Source: Ga0077527 sp964533495 (GTDB lineage Bacteria; Pseudomonadota; Gammaproteobacteria; Burkholderiales; SG8-41). From it: 5,090 nucleotides of DNA. Position numbers and translations under genes: made by a program. The stretch covers positions 1 through 5,090 of the forward strand of contig CAZHJU010000070.1 in the NCBI GenBank assembly GCA_964533495.1. Reading direction: 5' to 3'. Of the stretch, positions 1-5,090 are shown in pieces. Position 1 is the first letter of the stretch. Every line of letters starts with the position of its first letter. The notes beneath the pieces are model-generated. The model was not told the origin of the DNA and searched no databases. It saw only the letters and a list, made by a program, of their open reading frames with translations.

Positions 1-537
1 GAGCATCGACATGCCGTAGAGCAGCATGCCGGAAGCCAGCGCGCCGAGCACGAAGTACTTCATCGCCGCCTCGGTCGCCTGCACCGAGTCGCGCTGCAGC
101 GCGACCATCGCGTACAGCGACAGCGACAGCAGCTCGAGGCCGAGGTACAGCGTCAGCAGGTGGTTGGCCGAGATCATGACCATCATGCCCAGCGTCGCGA
201 ACAGCGCCAGCGCGAAGAATTCGCCGCGGAACATGCCGCGCGCCGCGGTGTAGGCGCGGGCGTAGACCAGGATCGTGATCACCGCGAGGCAGGTCAGCAG
301 CTTCAGCGCATCGGCCATCAGGTCGTCGACGAACATGCCGCTGAAAGTGTAGACCGGCTCGGCGTTGCCGGTGAAGAAGGTCAACAGCGCGCAGCCGGCC
401 AGCGTCATCTGGGTCAGGCCGTAGGTGACGATCCGGTTGTCGTCGCTGATGAACAGGTCGGCGATCAGGATCGCGCAGGCCATCACGAGCAGGAACAGCT
501 CGGGATAGGCGGGCCACAGCGGGGTGATGTATTCCAT
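1..537 (-). CDS. nuoN: NADH-quinone oxidoreductase subunit N, N-terminal part (runs off window)
   Basis: This is the membrane subunit NuoN of respiratory complex I, one of three antiporter-like proton-translocating subunits in the cytoplasmic membrane. The frame is open for 179 codons from ATG at 537 to the window edge. Family proteins are about 480-500 aa, so roughly the first third is present. The sequence begins MEYITPLWPAYPELFLLVMA and contains about five or six hydrophobic helices. Glu135, in YLGLELLSLSLYAM, matches the helix-5 channel glutamate (E. coli Glu133). Lys160, in AAMKYFVLGALASG, matches E. coli Lys158; the 25-residue spacing between the two is the same. The later channel lysines lie outside the window. 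The start is supported by an AGGT at 549-546, nine to ten bases upstream. The gene follows nuoM after 21 nt and is normally the last gene of the operon. Identification is secure; only the missing C-terminus is unassessed. Confidence 0.97.
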   Translation of the reverse strand, partial: MEYITPLWPAYPELFLLVMACAILIADLFISDDNRIVTYGLTQMTLAGCALLTFFTGNAEPVYTFSGMFVDDLMADALKLLTCLAVITILVYARAYTAARGMFRGEFFALALFATLGMMVMISANHLLTLYLGLELLSLSLYAMVALQRDSVQATEAAMKYFVLGALASGMLLYGMSML

Positions 538-545
538 CGTTTTTT

Positions 546-549
546 ACCT
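546..549 (-). promoter_or_regulatory. Ribosome binding site of nuoN
   Basis: An AGGT on the minus strand precedes the nuoN ATG (537) in the 21-nt spacer after nuoM. It is followed by an A-rich stretch ending in ACG directly before the start codon. The spacing is slightly long but acceptable for a Shine-Dalgarno element, and no competing in-frame start lies nearby. It supports independent or coupled re-initiation after the nuoM TAG stop. Confidence 0.55.
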
Positions 550-558
550 GTACCCGGC

Positions 559-2049
559 CTATTGCACCGGCAGTTTGCCGTAAGAGACGTGGGCCAGCAG
601 TTCGCTGACGGAGACATGCAGCACCTCGGCGAAGGGCTGCGGCCACACGCCCATCACCAGCGTCAGCAGCGCCAGCGCGCCGAGGATCAGGAATTCGCGG
701 GCGTTGATGTCCTTCAGCTCCGCGACATGCCTGTTGGCCACCGCGCCGAACATCACGCGCTTGTACATCCACAGCGTGTAGGCGGCGCCGGATATCAGCG
801 TGAACGCGGCGGCAAAGGCGAACCAGAAATTGACCTTGACCGCGCCCATGATCACCAGGAATTCGCCGACGAAGCCGCTGGTGCCGGGCAGCCCGGCGTT
901 GGCCATCGCGAACAGCATGAACAGCGCGGCGAACACCGGCATCCGGTTGGCGACGCCGCCGTAGTCGGCGATCTGCCGCGAGTGCATGCGGTCGTAGAGC
1001 ACGCCGACGCAGAGGAACAGCGCGCCGGAGATGAAACCGTGGGAGATCATCTGGATGATCGCGCCCTCGACGCCCTGGGCGTTGAACAGGAAGATGCCCA
1101 GCGTGACGAAGCCCATGTGCGAGATCGACGAATAGGCGATCAGCTTCTTCATGTCGGTCTGCACCAGCGCGACCAGCCCGATGTAGACCACGGCGATCAG
1201 CGACAGCGCGATCACCACCGGCGCGAGATGGAGGCTGGCGTCGGGCACGATCGGCAGGGACAGCCGCAGGAAACCGTAGCCGCCGAGCTTCAGCATGACC
1301 GCGGCCAGCACCACCGAACCGCCGGTGGGCGCCTCGACGTGGGCATCGGGCAGCCAAGTATGCACCGGCCACATCGGCACCTTGACCGCAAAAGCCACAA
1401 AAAATGCAATAAAAACAAATACTTGAAACGCCATCGACAGCGGCGTGCGGTAAAGGTCGGCAAAGGCGAAGCTGCCGCCGGCAACGTTGTAGAGGACGAT
1501 CAGCGCCACCAGCGACAGCAGCGAGCCGAGCAGCGTGTAGAGGAAGAACTTCATCGCCGCGTAGACGCGGTTCGGGCCGCCCCAGACGCCGATGATGATG
1601 AACATCGGGATCAGTGTCGCCTCGAAGAACACGTAGAACAGCATCGCGTCGAGCGCGGAAAACACGCCGTTCATCAGTCCCGACAGCACCAGGAACGCCG
1701 CCATGTACTGCGCGACGCGGGTCCGGATCACCTCCCAGGCCGCGGCCACGACGAGGATGGTGGTGAAGCTGTTGAGCAGGATCAGCAGCAGCGACATGCC
1801 GTCGATGCCGAGGTGGTAATTGATGTTGAAGGCCTCGATCCACGGCTTCAGCTCGCCGAACTGGAAGCCGCCCTGCTGCGGGTCGAAGCCGGTGTAGAGC
1901 GGCACCGCGACCGCGAAGCCGAGCACGGCGCCGAGCAGCGCGATCATCCGCGCCGCGGACGCGTTGCGGTCGCCGCCGGTGAACAGCACCGCGACGCCGG
2001 CGACGATCGGCACCCAGATGGCGAGGCTCAGTAACGGTAATCCCTGCAT
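559..2049 (-). CDS. nuoM: NADH-quinone oxidoreductase subunit M (antiporter-like proton channel)
   Basis: NuoM is the middle antiporter-like subunit of the complex I membrane arm and moves one proton per catalytic cycle across the cytoplasmic membrane. The 496-aa product has the usual family length (about 490-510) and about 14 hydrophobic helices. Key residues are all visible. Glu143 in FFEATLIPMF matches E. coli Glu144. Lys223 in AVKVPMWPVHTWLPDAHVEA matches Lys234, Lys254 in AAVMLKLGGYG matches Lys265, and Glu396 in SGFVGEF matches Glu407. The proton-antiporter signature spans about residues 120-400. The ATG at 2049 gives the expected betaproteobacterial N-terminus (MQGLPLLSLAIWVPIVAGV). 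The Shine-Dalgarno is weak: only a GGA followed by an A-run is present, so translation may depend on coupling to nuoL. The stop is TAG, 21 nt before nuoN. Codons 208-220 form an unusually AT-rich patch (see findings). Function is confident by family homology. Confidence 0.98.
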   Translation of the reverse strand: MQGLPLLSLAIWVPIVAGVAVLFTGGDRNASAARMIALLGAVLGFAVAVPLYTGFDPQQGGFQFGELKPWIEAFNINYHLGIDGMSLLLILLNSFTTILVVAAAWEVIRTRVAQYMAAFLVLSGLMNGVFSALDAMLFYVFFEATLIPMFIIIGVWGGPNRVYAAMKFFLYTLLGSLLSLVALIVLYNVAGGSFAFADLYRTPLSMAFQVFVFIAFFVAFAVKVPMWPVHTWLPDAHVEAPTGGSVVLAAVMLKLGGYGFLRLSLPIVPDASLHLAPVVIALSLIAVVYIGLVALVQTDMKKLIAYSSISHMGFVTLGIFLFNAQGVEGAIIQMISHGFISGALFLCVGVLYDRMHSRQIADYGGVANRMPVFAALFMLFAMANAGLPGTSGFVGEFLVIMGAVKVNFWFAFAAAFTLISGAAYTLWMYKRVMFGAVANRHVAELKDINAREFLILGALALLTLVMGVWPQPFAEVLHVSVSELLAHVSYGKLPVQ

Positions 2050-2070
2050 CGTCGGTTCTTTTTTCCGGTT

Positions 2071-4113
2071 TCAGCCGCTGTAGGCCAGCGTGAGCAGCAG
2101 CAGCACGCCGATGATCATCGCGAAGGCATAGTGATAGATGTAGCCCGACTGCACGTGGCGCACCACCGCGGCCAGCCAGCCCACCAGCCGCGCCGAGCCG
2201 TTGACCATCACGTTGTCGATCACCGCCACGTCGCCGCCCTTCCACAGGCCCGTGCCCAGCGCGCGCGCGCCGCCGGCGAAGAACCAGTCGTTGAAGCGGT
2301 CGAGCCCGTATTTCTCCATCAGCACGGTCACCACCACGCCCCACTGCCGGCGCAGCCTGCCGGGCAGTTCCGGCCGGACGATGTAGAGGAACCAGGCCGT
2401 GCCGGCGCCCGCCACCGCCAGCCAGAACGGCAGCGTGCCCAGCGCGTGGCTCATCATGCCGAAAACGCCGTGGAAATTCTGCGCCATCACCGCCATCGCG
2501 GTGTGCGCCGGGTTGACGGTGATCGCGCTGCCGAAATAGCCGCCGTAGACGAAGCTGCCGATCAGCCAGCCGGCGGCCACGGACGGAATCGCCAGCATGA
2601 CCAGCGGCAAGGTCACCACCCAGGGCGACTCGTGCGGCTTGCCGGCGCCATGATCGTCGTGGTGGTCGTCATGGCCGTGGTCGTCGTGCTGCGCCGCCGC
2701 CTTCGCTTCGGCATCCGCGGCAATCACGTCGGGATGGTGCGGATCGGCGAAGCGCTCCCTGCCGTGGAAGGCATAGAACACCAGCCGGAAGGAATAGAAG
2801 CCGCCGACGAACACGCCGGCGACCGCCAGCGCGTACGCGAAGCCCGCGCCCGGCACCGTCGCATGGTGCAGCGCCTCGACGATGGTTTCCTTGGAGAAGA
2901 AGCCGGCGAAGGGCGGCAGGCCGGCGTTCGCGATCGCGCCGATCAGCACCGTCATGTAGGTGACCGGCATGTATTTCGCGAGTCCGCCCATCTTGCGCAT
3001 GTCCTGCTGATGGTGCATCGCGATGATCACCGAACCGGCGCCGAGGAACAGCACTGCCTTGAAGAAGGCATGCGTGAACAGGTGGAAAATCGCCGCCGAA
3101 TAGGCCGAGGCACCCAGCGCCATGGTCATGTAGCCGAGCTGCGACAGCGTCGAATAGGCGACCACGCGCTTGATGTCGTACTGCACGGTGGCGATCAGCG
3201 CCATGAAGAAGGCGGTGATCGCGCCGATGACCAGCACGAACGACAGCGCGGTCTCCGACAGCTCGAACAGCGGCGACATCCGCGCCACCATGAAAATGCC
3301 GGCGGTGACCATCGTCGCCGCGTGGATCAGCGCCGAAATCGGCGTCGGGCCCTCCATCGAATCGGGCAGCCAGACGTGCAGCGGAAACTGCGCCGACTTG
3401 CCCATCGCGCCGATGAACAGCAGGATGCAGATCACCGTGATCAGCGACCACTCCGCGCCGGGGAACAGTTCGACGGTGTTGCCGGCCAGCCGCCCCGCGT
3501 TGGCGAACACCGCGGCATAGTCCAGCGTGCCGAAATACATCAGCACCAGCGCGATGCCGAGCAGGAAGCCGAAATCGCCGACGCGGTTGACCAGGAAGGC
3601 CTTCAGGTTGGCATAGATCGCCGTCGGGCGCGTGTACCAGAAGCCGATCAGCAGGTAGGACACCAGGCCCACCGCCTCCCAGCCGAAGAACAGCTGCAGG
3701 AAGTTGTTGCTCATCACCAGCATCAGCATCGAGAAGGTGAAGAGCGAGATGTAGCTGAAGAAACGCTGGTAGCCGGGGTCCTCGGCCATGTAGCCGATGG
3801 TGTAGACGTGCACCATCAGCGACACGAAGGACACCACCATCATCATCGTCGCCGACAGCGGGTCGATCAGGAAGCCGATTTCGAAGCGGATGTTGCCGGA
3901 GGCGAGCCAGGTGTAGACCGGGCCGTTGAACACATTGCCGGCCATCACGTCGCGGTAGACCAGGAAGGACGCCACCAGGCAGACCACCATGCCGAGGATG
4001 GTGATGACGTGCGCCGCGCGGCGGCCGATGGCCCAGCCGAACAGTCCGGCGACGATCGCGCCGGCGAGCGGCGCCAGCGGCACCAGCAGGTAGAGTTTCT
4101 GCATTTCGGTCAT
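2071..4113 (-). CDS. nuoL: NADH-quinone oxidoreductase subunit L (distal antiporter-like proton channel)
   Basis: NuoL is the most distal antiporter-like subunit of complex I and is homologous to mitochondrial ND5 and the Mrp antiporter subunit MrpA. From ATG 4113 it has 680 aa, longer than E. coli NuoL (613) partly because of a His/Asp-rich loop. Channel residues are present: Glu146 (GWEAVGLVSYLLIGFW), Asp180 (NRVGDFGF), Lys239 (GAMGKSAQFPLHVWLPDSME), His264 (SALIHAATMV), His348 and Lys352 (HAFFKAVLF), and Lys408 (GFFSKE). They correspond to E. coli Glu144, Asp178, Lys229, His254, His338, Lys342 and Lys399. After a hydrophobic helix at about 558-579, residues about 581-650 fit the long lateral helix that braces NuoM and NuoN, and a final membrane helix ends the protein. 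Residues 476-488 are a His/Asp cluster. GTG 4116, ATG 4113 and ATG 4104 are all possible starts; ATG 4113 was chosen for codon type and spacing to GAAGGG. The stop is TGA. Confidence 0.97.
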   Translation of the reverse strand: MTEMQKLYLLVPLAPLAGAIVAGLFGWAIGRRAAHVITILGMVVCLVASFLVYRDVMAGNVFNGPVYTWLASGNIRFEIGFLIDPLSATMMMVVSFVSLMVHVYTIGYMAEDPGYQRFFSYISLFTFSMLMLVMSNNFLQLFFGWEAVGLVSYLLIGFWYTRPTAIYANLKAFLVNRVGDFGFLLGIALVLMYFGTLDYAAVFANAGRLAGNTVELFPGAEWSLITVICILLFIGAMGKSAQFPLHVWLPDSMEGPTPISALIHAATMVTAGIFMVARMSPLFELSETALSFVLVIGAITAFFMALIATVQYDIKRVVAYSTLSQLGYMTMALGASAYSAAIFHLFTHAFFKAVLFLGAGSVIIAMHHQQDMRKMGGLAKYMPVTYMTVLIGAIANAGLPPFAGFFSKETIVEALHHATVPGAGFAYALAVAGVFVGGFYSFRLVFYAFHGRERFADPHHPDVIAADAEAKAAAQHDDHGHDDHHDDHGAGKPHESPWVVTLPLVMLAIPSVAAGWLIGSFVYGGYFGSAITVNPAHTAMAVMAQNFHGVFGMMSHALGTLPFWLAVAGAGTAWFLYIVRPELPGRLRRQWGVVVTVLMEKYGLDRFNDWFFAGGARALGTGLWKGGDVAVIDNVMVNGSARLVGWLAAVVRHVQSGYIYHYAFAMIIGVLLLLTLAYSG

Positions 4114-4120
4114 CACCGCA

Positions 4121-4429
4121 TCAGCCCTTCATCCGGTTGATGTCTTCGACGTCTATGGTGCGCAGGTTGCGGAACAGCACCACCAGGATCGCCAGGCCGA
4201 TCGCCGATTCGGCGGCGGCCACGGTCAGGATGAAAAACACGAACACCTGCCCGGCCGTGTCGCCGAGGAAATGCGAGAAGGCGACGAAGTTCATGTTCAC
4301 CGCCAGCAGCATCAGCTCGATCGCCATCAGCAGCACGATGATGTTCCTGCGGTTCAGGAAAATCCCGATCACCGAAATGGCAAACAGGATCGCGCCCAGC
4401 ACCAGGTAATGCGACAGGGAGATGCTCAT
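4121..4429 (-). CDS. nuoK: NADH-quinone oxidoreductase subunit K
   Basis: NuoK is a small three-helix membrane subunit of complex I, homologous to mitochondrial ND4L and MrpC. It carries part of the chain of charged residues linking the quinone-site region to the antiporter-like subunits. The product is 102 aa, against 100 in E. coli. Its three hydrophobic helices lie at about residues 5-23, 29-51 and 61-86. The two essential membrane glutamates are visible: Glu38 in LLMAIELMLLAVN (E. coli Glu36) and Glu74 in AAAESAIGLA (E. coli Glu72), with identical 36-residue spacing. The tail IDVEDINRMKG is typical. ATG 4429 overlaps the nuoJ TGA as ATGA, and a G-run at 4440-4435 just upstream probably acts as the Shine-Dalgarno, so translation is coupled to nuoJ. 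Many betaproteobacterial homologues begin in the same way. Identification is secure. Confidence 0.98.
   Translation of the reverse strand: MSISLSHYLVLGAILFAISVIGIFLNRRNIIVLLMAIELMLLAVNMNFVAFSHFLGDTAGQVFVFFILTVAAAESAIGLAILVVLFRNLRTIDVEDINRMKG
4125..4130 (-). promoter_or_regulatory. Ribosome binding site of nuoL
   Basis: GAAGGG on the minus strand lies inside the last codons of nuoK. It is 8 nt from GTG 4116, 11 nt from ATG 4113 and 20 nt from ATG 4104. The first two starts are therefore favoured and the third is unlikely if this element is used. Its position across the nuoK stop implies that ribosomes finishing nuoK can re-initiate on nuoL. Confidence 0.6.
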
Positions 4430-5046
4430 GCCTGCCCCCCGTCTTTCCTGCCCTCGGCCGGCATAGAAACGATGCGCACGCGATCCTCGCGGCGCACGGC
4501 CACCTGCTGCGCCGGGTCGATGTACCTGGCATGCTTGCGGCGGCGCAGCGTCAGCGCGATCGCGGCCACGATCGCCACCAGCAGGATCACCGCCGCCAGC
4601 TCGAAGGGATAGACGTAATCGGTGTAGATCAGGCGGCCCAGCTCCTTGGTGTTGCTGTAGCCCGCGGGCGCGGACTCGGGCCGCGGCATTTCGACGAGGC
4701 CGAAATACGGTCCGGCCAGCACCAGCGCCATCTCGGCCACCAGCAGCAGCGCCACCGCCGCGCCGACCGGCAGATAGCTCCAGAAACCTTCGCGCAGCCG
4801 GGCCAGATTGATGTCGAGCATCATCACCACGAACAGGAACAACACCATCACCGCGCCGACGTAGACCAGGATCAGCGCGATGCCGAGGAATTCCGCCTCG
4901 AGCTGGATCCAGATGCCGGCGGAAGTGCAAAAGGCCAGCACCAGGAACAGGGCGGCGTGCACGGGGTTGCGCGCGGTAATGACACGCAGCGCCGCGAACA
5001 CGAGGACCGCCGCAAAGAACCAGAACATGAATTCTTGGAAAGTCAT
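4426..5046 (-). CDS. nuoJ: NADH-quinone oxidoreductase subunit J
   Basis: NuoJ is the complex I membrane subunit homologous to mitochondrial ND6, a five-helix protein next to NuoK and NuoA. Its third helix contains a pi-bulge thought to change conformation during coupling. The 206-aa product has helices at about residues 6-21, 30-48, 53-77, 91-112 and 146-167. The third-helix core ILVYVGAVMVLFLFVVMM is present, with Tyr62 and Val68 matching E. coli Tyr59 and Val65. The position of E. coli Glu55 is Leu58 here, while an acidic residue sits earlier at Glu52 (EAEFLG). A basic cytoplasmic tail (about 168-206) makes it longer than E. coli NuoJ (184), as is common in betaproteobacteria. ATG 5046 gives the expected N-terminus (MTFQEFMFWF, then ARNPVHAALFLVLAF). 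The Shine-Dalgarno is weak. The gene lies 6 nt after nuoI and overlaps nuoK by 4 nt. Confidence 0.97.
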   Translation of the reverse strand: MTFQEFMFWFFAAVLVFAALRVITARNPVHAALFLVLAFCTSAGIWIQLEAEFLGIALILVYVGAVMVLFLFVVMMLDINLARLREGFWSYLPVGAAVALLLVAEMALVLAGPYFGLVEMPRPESAPAGYSNTKELGRLIYTDYVYPFELAAVILLVAIVAAIALTLRRRKHARYIDPAQQVAVRREDRVRIVSMPAEGRKDGGQA

Positions 5047-5052
5047 CTTGAT

Positions 5053-5090
5053 TTACCGGTACGCCGCGTCCGCCGCGCGGTCCTTCGCGA
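5053..5090 (-). CDS. nuoI: NADH-quinone oxidoreductase subunit I, C-terminal end (partial)
   Basis: The last twelve codons of an upstream minus-strand frame read AKDRAADAAYR followed by TAA at 5055-5053. A short Ala/Asp-rich end finishing in AYR or PYR is typical of betaproteobacterial NuoI. NuoI is the ferredoxin-like subunit with two [4Fe-4S] clusters that passes electrons toward the quinone site. Its place 6 nt upstream of nuoJ is where nuoI sits in standard nuo operons. None of the cysteine motifs are inside the window, so the call rests on tail resemblance and gene order. Confidence 0.8.
   Translation of the reverse strand, partial: AKDRAADAAYR

Noticed and set aside
540..546. T-run on the plus strand near the nuoM-nuoN junction as a possible terminator
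   Set aside because: The run reads as A on the transcribed (minus-gene) message, no GC-rich hairpin precedes it on either strand, and nuoN follows at once in the operon.
160..2034. Plus-strand open frame of 624 codons opposite nuoM
   Set aside because: It is in exact codon register with nuoM on the other strand, so a stop would need TTA, CTA or TCA in nuoM, which GC-rich genes avoid. Its His/Arg/Gln/Asp/Glu-rich product is the mirror of hydrophobic membrane codons (CTG reads CAG, ATC reads GAT, TTC reads GAA) and resembles no family I know.
2259..2270. Alternating GC run of 12 bases (possible Z-DNA or slippage tract)
   Set aside because: It lies within nuoL coding sequence for an Ala/Arg stretch and is unremarkable at this GC content.
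2669..3451. Minus-strand 260-codon frame inside nuoL
   Set aside because: It is an alternative-frame reading of nuoL, rich in Arg, Gly and Ala, with no recognisable domain; nuoL itself is intact through the region.
2131..4140. Plus-strand open frame of 669 codons opposite nuoL
   Set aside because: It has the same codon-register relation to nuoL and the same charged, low-complexity composition, so it is a shadow rather than a gene.
4121..4930. Minus-strand frame that appears to join part of nuoJ in another frame to nuoK
   Set aside because: The C-terminal part is genuine NuoK, but the upstream part is an Arg/Gly/Ala-rich out-of-frame reading of nuoJ. The 4-nt ATGA overlap of two separate genes explains it; it is not a fusion.
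5047..5052. Possible promoter upstream of nuoJ
   Set aside because: Only 6 nt separate nuoI and nuoJ and no -35/-10 pair is recognisable; the genes are best read as one operon.

Overview
The window holds the distal part of a bacterial respiratory complex I operon (nuo; proton-translocating NADH:quinone oxidoreductase), entirely on the minus strand. Transcription runs from high to low coordinates: end of nuoI, then nuoJ, nuoK, nuoL, nuoM and the first 179 codons of nuoN. The order I-J-K-L-M-N is that of the standard 14-gene bacterial nuo operon. High GC content, strong preference for G/C in the third codon position, and protein signatures such as the NuoI tail, the long basic NuoJ tail, and the NuoL and NuoM N-termini point to a betaproteobacterium. 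The Rhodocyclales/Nitrosomonadales area is possible, but genus-level placement is not supported.

Layout from the 5' end of the transcript: nuoI C-terminus (5090-5053), 6 nt gap, nuoJ (5046-4426), ATGA overlap, nuoK (4429-4121), 7 nt gap, nuoL (4113-2071), 21 nt gap, nuoM (2049-559), 21 nt gap, nuoN (537 to beyond position 1). No stretch is longer than 21 nt without a gene, and there is no visible promoter, terminator, RNA gene, mobile element or CRISPR array. The tight packing indicates one polycistronic message with translational coupling at several junctions.

Together the genes encode most of the membrane arm. NuoL, NuoM and NuoN are the three antiporter-like proton channels. NuoK and NuoJ form part of the link between those channels and the quinone site, and NuoI carries two [4Fe-4S] clusters of the peripheral arm. 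The key charged residues known from Escherichia coli are present in NuoK, NuoL and NuoM and in the visible part of NuoN, so the complex looks functional.

This is a core housekeeping region and I see no undescribed system in it. The points worth a second look are small: a sharply AT-rich, TTT-rich codon patch in nuoM just before its channel lysine, a His/Asp-rich loop in NuoL, a shifted acidic residue in NuoJ, an ambiguous nuoL start, and A-rich 21-nt spacers before nuoM and nuoN. Two long plus-strand open frames are explained as codon-register shadows.
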